Shown: positions 51,484 to 59,982 of the stretch, piece by piece
How positions within the stretch are numbered: the stretch's first letter is position 1
Layout: each line of letters starts with the position of its first letter
Assembly: GCA_946411565.1 (NCBI GenBank)
Contig: CAMKEM010000007.1
Location: forward strand, 1-64,000
DNA length: 64,000 nucleotides
From: an uncultured Prevotellaceae bacterium
GTDB lineage: Bacteria > Bacteroidota > Bacteroidia > Bacteroidales > Bacteroidaceae
Reading direction: 5' to 3'
Notes under the pieces: model-generated
What the model was told of the DNA's origin: nothing
The model's input: only the letters and a program-made list of their open reading frames with translations
The model's database searches: none
Made by a program: the position numbers and the translations under genes

Positions 51484-52518
51484 ATGAAATTAAATCTCGT
51501 TTCTGAGGCTGAGCTTTCTCAGCTTCGTGATATTGTGGCCGGGGCTGAGCGTGTGCTTGTCCTCGGCCACACTAACCCTGATGGTGATGCCATAGGCTCT
51601 ACCCTGACATGGGCGGAGTATCTGCGCCAACAGGGTAAGGATGCCACGGTGGTGGTTCCTGATATGTTTCCGGACTTCCTTCATTGGATGCCTGGGTCTG
51701 AGACAATTATGCGTTATGACAAGCGTCCGGAGGAGGTTGAGAAATTGTTTGCCGAGTGCGATACAATCTTCTGCCTTGACTTCAACGTACCTTCACGCAT
51801 AACGGAGGCTTTGGGAGAAAAACTTCTGGCAGCAAAGGGAAAAAAGGTGCTTATTGATCATCATCTTGGTCCTGAGGTTCCTGCTGTTCTTACAATATCT
51901 CGTCCTGAGATGAGTAGCGCATCTGAGATGGTCTTTAGACTGATTTACCAGTTGGGAGGCTATGAGCAGATGACGAACAAGATGGCTGTGACCACATATT
52001 GCGGTATGATGACCGATACTGGTGGCTTCACTTTCAATTCTACTCGTGCAGAGATATTCTACATCATCAGTCTGCTTCTTGAGAAGGGTATAGATAAGGA
52101 TAAAATATACCGTAATGTGTTCAATAATTTCAGCGACTATCGTCTGCGTCTTGTTGGATATGTTCTGTATGATAAACTTAGAATACTCACACCTCTCAGG
52201 GCTTCGTATTACATATTGACAAAGCAGGACTTGAAGCGTTTCCACTATGTGAAGGGAGATGCTGAGGGACTTGTGAATATGCCTTTGCAACTTAAGGGGC
52301 ATCGCCTGTCTGTTTCTCTGCGTGAGGATACCGACAAACAGGATACTATCTGGGTGAGTCTGAGGTCGGTAGATGATTTCCCTTGTAATGAGATGGCTGC
52401 TCAGTTCTTTAATGGTGGTGGTCATAAGAATGCTTCTGGTGGTCGTTTGAACTGCTCAGTAAAAGAGGCTGAACAGATTGTGCGTGAGGCTGTAAAGGCG
52501 TTTGCGCATTTGCTGTAA
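51484..52518 (+). CDS. nrnA: DHH-family phosphoesterase, NrnA-like
   Basis: The ATG at 51484 begins directly after the composite repeat; the frame start at 51463 lies inside it and is unlikely. The 344-residue product has GHTNPDGDAIGS, CLDFNVPSRI, LIDHH and TDTGGF of the DHH domain and GGGHKNASGG of DHHA1. NrnA enzymes degrade 2-5 nt RNA fragments and hydrolyse 3'-phosphoadenosine 5'-phosphate in the cytoplasm. The catalytic metal ligands are present. It probably has its own unit; a short AT-rich gap and the DUF4827 gene follow. Confidence 0.9.
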   Translation: MKLNLVSEAELSQLRDIVAGAERVLVLGHTNPDGDAIGSTLTWAEYLRQQGKDATVVVPDMFPDFLHWMPGSETIMRYDKRPEEVEKLFAECDTIFCLDFNVPSRITEALGEKLLAAKGKKVLIDHHLGPEVPAVLTISRPEMSSASEMVFRLIYQLGGYEQMTNKMAVTTYCGMMTDTGGFTFNSTRAEIFYIISLLLEKGIDKDKIYRNVFNNFSDYRLRLVGYVLYDKLRILTPLRASYYILTKQDLKRFHYVKGDAEGLVNMPLQLKGHRLSVSLREDTDKQDTIWVSLRSVDDFPCNEMAAQFFNGGGHKNASGGRLNCSVKEAEQIVREAVKAFAHLL

Positions 52519-52634
52519 GTTAAACAATTAATAATTAACAATTAACATAAGATTGTGCATAAAAACTTATCTTGATGGGCATGTTAATTATTAATTGTTA
52601 ATTGAATTCGTTAATTATTAATTATTAACTGTTA

Positions 52635-52670
52635 TTTGTGATAATAGTTCGTAATTATTTATTAATTTTG
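52635..52670 (+). promoter_or_regulatory. Promoter for DUF4827 and glmM
   Basis: TTTG at 52635-52638 and TAATTTTG at 52663-52670 with a 24-bp spacer, slightly long. The gap upstream (52519-52634) is AT-rich with AATTAATAATTAAC-type inverted repeats. Confidence 0.65.
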
Positions 52671-52685
52671 CACTCGCAAATCGGA

Positions 52686-52732
52686 GACGTGCGCCAGCCT
52701 TTGGGTTGACACGCACTATTTGCTTTGTACGA
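52686..52732 (+). promoter_or_regulatory. Conserved leader hairpin, copy B (DUF4827)
   Basis: The same 47-nt element as 42305-42351 (40 of 47 identical). CAGCC pairs with GGTTG by a G-U pair, so pairing is kept despite the base changes. GCACTCGCAAA flanks it on both sides (52670-52680 and 52737-52747). Confidence 0.65.
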
Positions 52733-52767
52733 AGAAGCACTCGCAAAAAATATTATAATAAGGAATA

Positions 52768-53448
52768 ATGAATAAAACAATTTATGTCGTAACGGTATTA
52801 CTTGCCATTCTGTTTGTGGCTGTTACCTCATGCGATGAATACGAGACGTATGAGCAGAAACGTGATTTCGAGCGTTCGCAGATATCAAGTTTCGTAAATA
52901 ACCCAACTATGGGTGAGATTACAGGAAAGAAGATCAATGTTATTACAGAAACTGAATTCCTGAAGGATACTGTTACCGACCTGTCAAAGAATGAGTTCGT
53001 GCTCTTTGAAGATGGGGTATATATGCAGATTGTAAGACGTGGTTGCGGAAGTATCCTGAAAAATGGTGAGGCTGCAACTGTGCTTTGTCGTTTCAAGGAA
53101 TATAATATCAATACTGGTGAGTTGAGTGTGAGAAATGACTCTGCATACTATGGCCATCAATATTATGACAAGTTTGATGTTACTAATAGCTCAGGTACAT
53201 TAACAGGAGTGTTCTGCATAGAAGGAGGTGAATACCAAAGCATGTTGTGCCATCAATATGGTAATCATTTGGTGCCTGATGGAATACTTGAGCCTTTGAA
53301 GTATATCAAACTTGGTCGTCCTACAAATGCAGGTGAGGAGATTGCCAAGGTGCGTCTTATTGTTCCTGATGATCAGAGTCATACGCCAAATGATATAAAC
53401 TATATGTGTGCTTATTATTACGAAATAACATACGAAAGAGGTATTTAG
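52768..53448 (+). CDS. DUF4827-type lipoprotein
   Basis: A 226-residue protein with a lipoprotein signal and lipobox Cys near residue 22 (VTSCDEYETYEQKR). The motif YEQKRDFERSQISSF is typical of the Bacteroidales DUF4827 family, whose fold is related to FKBP-type peptidyl-prolyl isomerases. It faces the periplasm. It lies 44 bp before glmM, a pairing I recall from other Bacteroidales. The role is unknown; coupling to glmM hints at envelope assembly. Confidence 0.78.
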   Translation: MNKTIYVVTVLLAILFVAVTSCDEYETYEQKRDFERSQISSFVNNPTMGEITGKKINVITETEFLKDTVTDLSKNEFVLFEDGVYMQIVRRGCGSILKNGEAATVLCRFKEYNINTGELSVRNDSAYYGHQYYDKFDVTNSSGTLTGVFCIEGGEYQSMLCHQYGNHLVPDGILEPLKYIKLGRPTNAGEEIAKVRLIVPDDQSHTPNDINYMCAYYYEITYERGI

Positions 53449-53492
53449 TAGAGAGTAATAAAGTTGAAAGTTAAAGTAAAAAGAATAGTTAT

Positions 53493-54881
53493 ATGACACT
53501 CATAAAATCAATTTCTGGTATTCGTGGTACTATCGGTGGTCCTGCTGGTGATACCCTTAATCCACTTGATATCGTAAAGTTTACATCGGCTTACGCTACA
53601 TTCATCCGTAAGAGCACAAAGAACCCTACAAACAAGATTGTTGTTGGTCGTGATGCTCGTATCTCTGGTGAGATGGTGAAGAACGTAGTTTGCGGTACGT
53701 TGATGGGCATGGGCTATGATGTTATCAATATCGGCCTTGCTTCTACTCCTACCACAGAGCTTGCTGTTACTATGGCTGGTGCTGATGGTGGTATCATCAT
53801 CACAGCTTCTCACAACCCTCGTCATTGGAATGCCCTCAAGCTCCTTAATGCTCGTGGTGAGTTCCTTACAAAGGATGATGGCAATGAGGTACTTGCTATT
53901 GCTGAGGCAGAGGCATTTGAGTATGCTGATGTTGACCACATGGGTAAATATACAGAAGAGAACTTTGATGATCGTCATATTGAGGCTGTTCTCAACCTTA
54001 AGCTTGCTGATCTTGAGGCAATCAAGAATGCAGGTTTCCGTGTTGTGGTTGATTCTATCAACTCAGTTGGTGGTATCATCCTTCCAAAGCTCCTTGATAA
54101 GCTCGGAGTAGAGTATAAGTTCCTGAATGGCGAGCCTAATGGTGACTTTGCACATAATCCAGAGCCACTTGAGAAGAATCTCACAGGCATTATGGATGAG
54201 CTTGCAAAGGGTGGTTATGACCTCGGTATCGTAGTTGACCCAGACGTTGACCGTCTTGCATTCATCTGCGAGGATGGCAAGATGTTCGGTGAGGAATACA
54301 CCCTTGTAAGTGTTGCTGACTATGTTCTTGAGCATACACCAGGTGCTACCGTAAGCAACCTCAGTTCTACACGTGCTCTTCGTGACGTAACAGAGAAGCA
54401 TGGTGGTGTTTATAGTGCTGCTGCTGTAGGTGAGGTTAATGTAACTACAAAGATGCGTGAGGTAGGTGCTGTTATCGGTGGTGAAGGTAATGGTGGAGTA
54501 ATCTATCCAGAGAGCCACTATGGTCGTGATGCCCTCGTTGGTATTGCTCTCTTCCTCTCTTCTCTCGCTCATAAGGGCATGAAGGTTAGTGAGCTTCGTA
54601 AGACTTTCCCAGAGTACTTCATTGCAAAGAATCGTATTGACCTTACTCCTAGTACCGACGTTGATGCAATCCTCGTTAAGGTAAAGGAAATGTTTGCAGC
54701 TCAGGCAGATGCAAAGGTAAATGATATTGACGGTATAAAGATTGACTTCCCAGGCAAGTGGGTTCATCTCCGTAAGTCAAACACAGAGCCAATCATCCGT
54801 GTTTATTCTGAGGCACACACAATGGAAGAGGCTGACGAAATCGGCAAGAAACTGATGGGAGTAGTTTATTCTTTCCAGTAA
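53493..54881 (+). CDS. glmM: Phosphoglucosamine mutase
   Basis: A 462-residue alpha-D-phosphohexomutase. The phosphoserine loop TASHNPRHWNALKLL places the active serine at Ser106; DPDVDRLAF is the metal loop and GEGNGGVIYPE the sugar-binding loop; RKSNTEPIIRVYSEA is the phosphate-binding end. It interconverts glucosamine 6-phosphate and 1-phosphate on the way to UDP-GlcNAc for peptidoglycan and lipid A. The WNALK form of the active-site loop is common in Bacteroidetes GlmM. Codon choice suggests strong expression. A terminator follows. Confidence 0.92.
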   Translation: MTLIKSISGIRGTIGGPAGDTLNPLDIVKFTSAYATFIRKSTKNPTNKIVVGRDARISGEMVKNVVCGTLMGMGYDVINIGLASTPTTELAVTMAGADGGIIITASHNPRHWNALKLLNARGEFLTKDDGNEVLAIAEAEAFEYADVDHMGKYTEENFDDRHIEAVLNLKLADLEAIKNAGFRVVVDSINSVGGIILPKLLDKLGVEYKFLNGEPNGDFAHNPEPLEKNLTGIMDELAKGGYDLGIVVDPDVDRLAFICEDGKMFGEEYTLVSVADYVLEHTPGATVSNLSSTRALRDVTEKHGGVYSAAAVGEVNVTTKMREVGAVIGGEGNGGVIYPESHYGRDALVGIALFLSSLAHKGMKVSELRKTFPEYFIAKNRIDLTPSTDVDAILVKVKEMFAAQADAKVNDIDGIKIDFPGKWVHLRKSNTEPIIRVYSEAHTMEEADEIGKKLMGVVYSFQ

Positions 54882-54906
54882 GCGAATATAATTGATAGTT
54901 ATATAT

Positions 54907-54942
54907 GGGCAATGTCTTTTATGGGCATTGCCCTTTTCTTTT
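54907..54942 (+). terminator. Rho-independent terminator of glmM
   Basis: GGGCAATG (54907-54914) pairs with CATTGCCC (54926-54933) and is followed by TTTTCTTTT. Confidence 0.88.
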
Positions 54943-54996
54943 GGGTGTTATTAGGGAATAATTCTCAATTGTCAATTATAAATTATCAATTAACGC

Positions 54997-55023
54997 AAAA
55001 AAAAGTATTCCAAACGGAATACC
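54997..55023 (-). terminator. Terminator of the SRP RNA / tRNA-Thr transcript
   Basis: On the - strand GTATTCC-gttt-GGAATAC is followed by eight T residues. It lies 15 bp after the tRNA 3' end. Confidence 0.88.
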
Positions 55024-55037
55024 TTTCTTGCGTTTTG

Positions 55038-55111
55038 AGCCTCTTGTCGGATTCGAACCAACGACCCCGAGATTACAAATCACGTGCTCTGGCCAACTGA
55101 GCTAAAGAGGC
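55038..55111 (-). tRNA. tRNA-Thr (anticodon TGT)
   Basis: The - strand sequence folds as a tRNA: acceptor GCCTCTT/AAGAGGC, D-arm TAGCTCAGTTGG, anticodon loop TTTGTAA (anticodon at 55075-55077) and T-arm GGTTCGAATCC. CCA is not encoded. Confidence 0.95.
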
Positions 55112-55114
55112 GGG

Positions 55115-55222
55115 TGGGCAGCTACTTACATCGCGCCGCTACAACCAACTACCTTTGCTACGTTCCCGTCCTGGAGGATTCGAAGGGAGCTGGCCGTGCA
55201 AGACTGCCCGTCTTGCGTTTTG
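55115..55222 (-). ncRNA. ffs: Signal recognition particle RNA (4.5S-type)
   Basis: On the - strand the tip CCAGGACGGGAACGTAGCA matches the conserved SRP helix 8 (internal loop and GGAA-type cap). The ends pair (GGGCAG with CTGCCC at 55204-55209 and 55116-55121). A TACCTTTG promoter lies just upstream. The tRNA-Thr gene begins only 4 bases after the 3' stem, so both are probably processed from one transcript. Confidence 0.85.
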
Positions 55223-55228
55223 CGGGTG

Positions 55229-55236
55229 CAAAGGTA
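55229..55236 (-). promoter_or_regulatory. Promoter -7 box for the SRP RNA
   Basis: The - strand reads TACCTTTG, then CACCCG. Transcription should begin near 55222. Confidence 0.75.
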
Positions 55237-55394
55237 CTAAATAAAATTGAAAAATGGTAATTGAAAAATGATAAATGAATCGTTGTTAACTTTAATTAAC
55301 AAGTAGTCGGGTGTCACTTCTCCTTTTAAATGCGTGTGCGCGAGTGAAAAAAAATAAAAAAATAACAAAAGCAAGAAAAATGTTATGATTTCAT

Positions 55395-55425
55395 GTTGTG
55401 ATGTTATGAAAAATGAGTAACTTTG
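55395..55425 (+). promoter_or_regulatory. Promoter for the DUF4199/glycosyltransferase operon
   Basis: GTTG at 55395-55398, 19 bp, TAACTTTG at 55418-55425. The start codon is 26 bp downstream of the -7 box. Confidence 0.75.
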
Positions 55426-55450
55426 TAGCCAATTAGTATAAAACAAGAAA

Positions 55451-56008
55451 ATGATAACAATAGAAGAATATAAGCAGTTGAAGGCTTATGCCCGTTTGGA
55501 CGGTGCTTTGCTCGGCGTGATAATGTGTGCTACGTTTTTTGCCTCTGTAGCAACTTTAAGCAACCCTGCATGGCAGTTGGCAAGCATGATAGGTATGGTG
55601 GCCGTACCTGTGTATGTGGCTTTCCGCGTAAGGAACTATCGTGATAACATTGTTCAGAAGCGTGTAAGTTTTCGTCGTGCTGCTGCATATAGTATGCATT
55701 GTTTTGGATATGCTTCACTTGTACTTGCCATTGTGATGTATGTCTATTTCCAGTATTTCGATCATGGAATGATGCTGGCAAATATGAAGGAATGTTTTTC
55801 TTCGCCAGAGATGCTGAAGGCAATGAAGGCATATAACGTTGAGAAATCCGTTCTCGATGAAATGCTTGCGACAATATCTTCTCAGCGCCCGATAGATGTT
55901 GCTTTCTCTATGATCTCAAACACACTCTTTACAGGTCTTGGGTGCAGTCTTTTGATTGCTGTCATATCAAGACGTAGTCCGCGTGTGGTGGCTGGGAACA
56001 ATAACTAA
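55451..56008 (+). CDS. DUF4199 membrane protein
   Basis: A 185-residue integral membrane protein with four membrane segments (about 17-36, 40-55, 80-103 and 150-172). It resembles the DUF4199 family of Bacteroidetes, which is usually encoded next to a family 2 glycosyltransferase, as here (18 bp downstream). The function is not known; a role in lipid-linked sugar transfer is a guess from the pairing. Confidence 0.8.
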   Translation: MITIEEYKQLKAYARLDGALLGVIMCATFFASVATLSNPAWQLASMIGMVAVPVYVAFRVRNYRDNIVQKRVSFRRAAAYSMHCFGYASLVLAIVMYVYFQYFDHGMMLANMKECFSSPEMLKAMKAYNVEKSVLDEMLATISSQRPIDVAFSMISNTLFTGLGCSLLIAVISRRSPRVVAGNNN

Positions 56009-56026
56009 GGAAATCAATAATAAGAA

Positions 56027-56998
56027 ATGAATATATCTGTAATCATACCCCTTTTCAATGAGGAGGAATCATTGCCGGAACTCTACGCTTGGATAGAGCG
56101 TGTGATGAAAGCAAACAACTTTACATACGAGGTCATCTTCGTGAACGATGGCAGCACGGATCATTCTTGGGATGTGATACGCGAGCTCAGCGAGAAGTCT
56201 GAGAATGTGCGTGGCATCAAGTTCCGTCGCAACTATGGCAAGTCGCCGGCCCTTTATTGTGGTTTCTATGAGGCACAGGGTGATGTCGTTATCACGATGG
56301 ATGCCGACCTTCAGGATTCACCAGACGAGATACCTGAATTGTATCGCATGATAGTGGAAGATGGTTATGACCTCGTTTCTGGCTATAAGCAGAACCGCAA
56401 GCAGGGTGATCCGCTTTCAAAGACAATCCCTACGAAACTCTTCAATGCTACGGCACGCAAGGTGAGTGGCATACATAATCTTCACGATTTCAATTGTGGT
56501 CTCAAGGCATATCGTAAGGATGTAGTGAAGAATATTGAGGTATATGGTGAGATGCACCGTTATATTCCATACCTTGCAAAGCAGGCTGGTTTTTCAAAGA
56601 TAGGCGAGAAACCTGTTCATCATCAGGCAAGAAAGTTTGGCAAGTCGAAGTTCATGGGGTGGAATCGCTTTGTAAACGGCTACCTTGACCTTATGACACT
56701 TTGGTTCCTGAGCACTTTTGGAAGAAAGCCAATGCACGTCTTCGGTTTCCTTGGAACGTTGGTGTTCCTTGTGGGATTCCTGTCAGCTTTTGGTATAGGT
56801 GCTGATAAACTTTGGGCTTTGTATCATGGAGTTCCACAGCGTCTTGTTACCGACTGTCCTTGGTTCTATATTGCTCTCACCATGATGATGATTGGTACTC
56901 AACTCTTCCTTGCAGGCTTCTTGGGTGATTTGATCAGCCGCTCTTCTCAGGGACGTAATGATTATCAGATTGAGGAGGAAATTAGATGCGAAAAGTAA
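56027..56998 (+). CDS. Family 2 glycosyltransferase, polyprenyl-phosphate type
   Basis: A 323-residue GT2 enzyme. VIIPLFNEEESLPELY, the VNDGSTDHS motif, MDADLQD with the catalytic acidic residues, and the DFNCGLKAYRKDV segment place it with dolichyl-/undecaprenyl-phosphate sugar transferases (DPM1/ArnC/GtrB-like). Two C-terminal membrane segments (about 240-262 and 282-305) anchor it. It would move a sugar from a nucleotide donor to undecaprenyl phosphate at the inner membrane. It overlaps the next gene by 13 bp. Confidence 0.9.
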   Translation: MNISVIIPLFNEEESLPELYAWIERVMKANNFTYEVIFVNDGSTDHSWDVIRELSEKSENVRGIKFRRNYGKSPALYCGFYEAQGDVVITMDADLQDSPDEIPELYRMIVEDGYDLVSGYKQNRKQGDPLSKTIPTKLFNATARKVSGIHNLHDFNCGLKAYRKDVVKNIEVYGEMHRYIPYLAKQAGFSKIGEKPVHHQARKFGKSKFMGWNRFVNGYLDLMTLWFLSTFGRKPMHVFGFLGTLVFLVGFLSAFGIGADKLWALYHGVPQRLVTDCPWFYIALTMMMIGTQLFLAGFLGDLISRSSQGRNDYQIEEEIRCEK

Positions 56999-57525
56999 TC
57001 TATGCCCTGTTCGCTATTGCAGGTTTGTTGGCAGGATGCACATCAGTTGACTGTTCTATGAACAATATCGTGGCAGGAGTATATGGTTTTCGGTCATTGT
57101 CTGGTGACTCTTTGGTTAAGCTGAAGGATTACAAGCTTACTGTTGCGATAGGAAATAATGCTGCTCATGATACTCTTTTGAATAAGCAGGAAAATGTTTC
57201 CACCTTCACTCTGCCAGTTAGCTATATACTGGAAACAGATGAACTTCATTTCATGTTCCTGGACTCAGAGAATGATACTGTTGCAAAGGATATAGTTCAT
57301 ATAAACAAGACGAATGAGCCTGTCTTTGAAGGAACAGATTGTGGCTTGCGCTATCATCATAAAGTTCTTTCTGCCACCACTACCACCAATCTTCTGGATT
57401 CAATCGTAGTAAATAATGATTATATTAGTAATGACCTTACGAAAGTACACTTCTATCTCTACCTTCATCCTTCTGATAAGTCTGCTGATCCATTGCGAAA
57501 CCCTTTCAGCACAGAAAAGGATTGA
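56986..57525 (+). CDS. Lipoprotein, DUF6452-like
   Basis: A 179-residue protein with lipobox Cys near residue 18 (LLAGCTSVDCS). The body is beta-rich (VAGVYGFRSLSGDSLVKLKD, TLPVSYILETDELHFMFLDS) and ends with a basic/acidic tail. It matches what I recall of Bacteroidales DUF6452. The start overlaps the glycosyltransferase by 13 bp and its end overlaps the DUF6048-like gene by at least 95 bp, so translation is coupled. Function unknown. Confidence 0.7.
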   Translation: MRKVIYALFAIAGLLAGCTSVDCSMNNIVAGVYGFRSLSGDSLVKLKDYKLTVAIGNNAAHDTLLNKQENVSTFTLPVSYILETDELHFMFLDSENDTVAKDIVHINKTNEPVFEGTDCGLRYHHKVLSATTTTNLLDSIVVNNDYISNDLTKVHFYLYLHPSDKSADPLRNPFSTEKD

Positions 57526-58132
57526 GGCTGCCAAGGACACTATCGCTTTGTTTCAAGGTGTGGTTGCTGGCGTGGATCTGTTTGGGGCAATACAGAGGAA
57601 TGTGTCTGACTATGGTCAGTATGAGGCGTTCCTTCGATTGAATCTGAAAGGAAAGTATTTCCCGACGTTTGAATTTGGTCGAGGTGATGCGGAGAACAAG
57701 GATGACTATGAGGACGCAACAGGGCAGATTTCCCAGATAATAACCAAGAATTCAGGTCTGTATGGGCGTGTAGGTTGTGACTTTAACGTTATGAAGGATA
57801 AGCACGACATCTATAAACTGTTCGTCGGCTTTCGATATGCCTATACAAACTTTGACTTCGAGTATTCGCATCCAGGAGTCACAGATCCAAAATGGAAGAA
57901 TTCAGAGCCATGCTTTGTGAAAGAAGATGGGTGTTATGCTCATTGGCTTGAAGGTGTCTTCGGTGTTGATGCAAAGGTCATTGGTCCTGTTCACCTTGGT
58001 TGGAGTGTTAGGTATCGCCGTCGTATAGCTTCAAGCGACTATAGCATGGGTGATGTCTGGTATGTTCCAGGTTTCGGGCGTTCTGGCAAGACCTGTTTGG
58101 GTGGAACTTTTAATATTAGCATTGGCATTTAG
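57431..58132 (+). CDS. Outer membrane beta-barrel protein, DUF6048-like
   Basis: The start at 57431 (MTLRKYTSISTFIL) gives a good signal peptide (cut near ETLSAQ) and 233 residues; an ATG at 57416 is in frame. The body is built of amphipathic beta-strands with aromatic ends (YGRVGCDFNVM, YKLFVGFRYAYTNFDFEY, LGWSVRYRRRI) and ends NISIGI, suggesting a small outer membrane barrel. It follows the DUF6452-like gene in the same operon, as I recall for DUF6048. The signal peptide is coded inside the previous gene in another frame. Confidence 0.72.
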   Translation: MTLRKYTSISTFILLISLLIHCETLSAQKRIEAAKDTIALFQGVVAGVDLFGAIQRNVSDYGQYEAFLRLNLKGKYFPTFEFGRGDAENKDDYEDATGQISQIITKNSGLYGRVGCDFNVMKDKHDIYKLFVGFRYAYTNFDFEYSHPGVTDPKWKNSEPCFVKEDGCYAHWLEGVFGVDAKVIGPVHLGWSVRYRRRIASSDYSMGDVWYVPGFGRSGKTCLGGTFNISIGI

Positions 58133-58171
58133 GCTGATGCAATTGATAATTGAAAACTGACAATTATTCAG

Positions 58172-59185
58172 ATGGATAAGAGAATAAAACTTACACTTCC
58201 ACTTGTTGTTATTGCTATCATCATAGCCATTGGTGTTATGATGGGGCATAAGGATGAGCCGTACCAACGAAATTCAGGCTTGGTTTTCGGCACGAGCTAT
58301 AACATAACTTATCAATGTGCTGAGGATCATAAGGCTGATATTGAGAAGGCTCTTGCAGAGGTGGATGCATCATTGTCGCCTTTTAATGATACTTCCATCA
58401 TTACCCATGTAAACAGAAATGAGGATGTAGTTCTTGACAAGCTTTTTCTGGATGTATTCCGTCTGGCTCAGAAAATCAACGCAGATACAGAAGGCGCTTT
58501 CGATATCACGGTAGCTCCTTTGGTAAATGCGTGGGGCTTTGGTTTCAAGAATGGCGTAAATCCAGATGCAAAGGCTATTGATAGTCTTCGTCAGGTAGTG
58601 GGATTCCAGAAAATACGTCTTGAAAACAATAAGATTTTGAAACTTGATCCACGTGTGATGCTCGATTGCTCTGCTATTGCTAAGGGCTATGGCGTGGATG
58701 TGGTAGCAAACCTTCTTCGTGGCTTTGGCATTAAGAACTTTATGGTGGAGATTGGTGGTGAGGTTGTAACTTCTGGTGTCAATCCTGATAGATTGCCTTG
58801 GAGAATTGGCGTTACAAAGCCAACCGATGATTCTCTTAGTGTGAATAATGAATTGCAGACCGTTATCAATGTTACGGATAAGGCAATGGCAACGAGCGGC
58901 AATTACCGCAACTTCTACTATAAGGGTGGCAAGAAATATGCACATACCATTGATCCAAAAACTGGCTATCCAGTACAGCATAGCATTCTGTCTGCAACTG
59001 TGATCACAGATGATTGTGCTACGGCAGATGCATATGCCACATCATTTATGGTTCTTGGAATGGAGGGTGCAAAAAAGGTGCTTGATCGTCATCCTGAGAT
59101 GATGGCATATTTCATCTATAGTGATGATAGTGGGCAGAATCAGGTTTGGTTCTCACCATCCTTGAAGGATAAGATAGCGCAGTAG
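58172..59185 (+). CDS. apbE: FAD:protein FMN transferase (ApbE)
   Basis: A 337-residue ApbE. An N-terminal segment (about 6-23) anchors it to the membrane facing the periplasm. The family motifs are GTSYNITYQC, ADTEGAFDITVAPLVNAWGF, CSAIAKGYGVDVVA, the GGEVVTSG loop, HTIDPKTGYPV and DDCATADAYATSF with the metal-binding Asp. ApbE attaches FMN to Thr in proteins such as NqrB/NqrC or RnfG. Its targets are not in this window. The Crp-family gene begins 3 bp after it. Confidence 0.92.
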   Translation: MDKRIKLTLPLVVIAIIIAIGVMMGHKDEPYQRNSGLVFGTSYNITYQCAEDHKADIEKALAEVDASLSPFNDTSIITHVNRNEDVVLDKLFLDVFRLAQKINADTEGAFDITVAPLVNAWGFGFKNGVNPDAKAIDSLRQVVGFQKIRLENNKILKLDPRVMLDCSAIAKGYGVDVVANLLRGFGIKNFMVEIGGEVVTSGVNPDRLPWRIGVTKPTDDSLSVNNELQTVINVTDKAMATSGNYRNFYYKGGKKYAHTIDPKTGYPVQHSILSATVITDDCATADAYATSFMVLGMEGAKKVLDRHPEMMAYFIYSDDSGQNQVWFSPSLKDKIAQ

Positions 59186-59188
59186 CCT

Positions 59189-59848
59189 ATGAACTACGAT
59201 CTTCAGTCCCTGCTGCAACTGCCACTATTCTTGGGAATGGGGCGTAGTGAGCTTGCTGATATTGAAAAGGATATTCCTATCAGTGGTGCTCATATCAAGC
59301 GTGGTGCGATTCTCGCTTTGGAGAATGAAGCATGTACGGCGTTGGTTCTTGTGGCAAAGGGTACTGTGATTGTTTCTACAAGAAGTGACGATCATTCGTA
59401 TGAAATAGACGAAATGCTTCAGGCACCATTGCTAATACAGCCAGAGCACATCTTTGGTATCAAGCAACGCTATACGGCGACATTCAAGGCGAACACCTAT
59501 TGCGAGGTGATAAGGATTGATAAGTCGATGGTGCTGAAACTCATGGAACTCTCGATGACTTTCCGTCTCAATCTGATGAATATCATAGCTACGCAGAGTC
59601 AAAGAAACTCACGACGGCTTTGGCATCAGATGAGCGAGAACATCGAAAAGCGCATCATAAGATTTATAAAAGATCGTTGCATCTATCCTGCTGGACATAA
59701 GCAGCTTCGAACAAAGATGACTGTACTTGCAAGGGAATTAGGTTGCTCTCGATTGGAAATATCTGAAGCTCTTCATCGTCTTGAGGAAAGGCAACTGCTG
59801 ATAGTCAAGCGAACTATTGTAGAGATACCGATGTTGCAGTTGCTGTAG
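59189..59848 (+). CDS. Crp/Fnr-family transcription regulator
   Basis: A 219-residue regulator: a cyclic-nucleotide-binding-like beta-roll (about 20-130) and a C-terminal winged helix-turn-helix (about 150-210, TKMTVLARELGCSRLEISEALHRLEERQLL). It lacks an N-terminal Cys cluster, so it is not an iron-sulfur FNR. The usual cAMP-contact residues are not evident, so the ligand is unknown. It probably shares a transcript with apbE and may respond to a redox or metabolic cue. Confidence 0.85.
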   Translation: MNYDLQSLLQLPLFLGMGRSELADIEKDIPISGAHIKRGAILALENEACTALVLVAKGTVIVSTRSDDHSYEIDEMLQAPLLIQPEHIFGIKQRYTATFKANTYCEVIRIDKSMVLKLMELSMTFRLNLMNIIATQSQRNSRRLWHQMSENIEKRIIRFIKDRCIYPAGHKQLRTKMTVLARELGCSRLEISEALHRLEERQLLIVKRTIVEIPMLQLL

Positions 59849-59982
59849 CGGATAGTGTTTCTAGTAAAACTAGTATCACAAGTTCATATAGTATAATCGA
59901 TAAAAGAATAATAGAAATGCCTTTCGACTTCCGGCTCCCTATCTGCGGGAGAGGGTGGGGGGCCAAAAATAATAAAATAATC

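Noticed and set aside
54912..55100. A small + strand frame of 62 codons
   Set aside because: It overlaps the glmM terminator and the tRNA-Thr gene in the opposite strand.
59917..59982. An N-terminal extension of the M3 peptidase
   Set aside because: The bases form a GC-rich repeat-like tract, and the family start fits the ATG at 59983.
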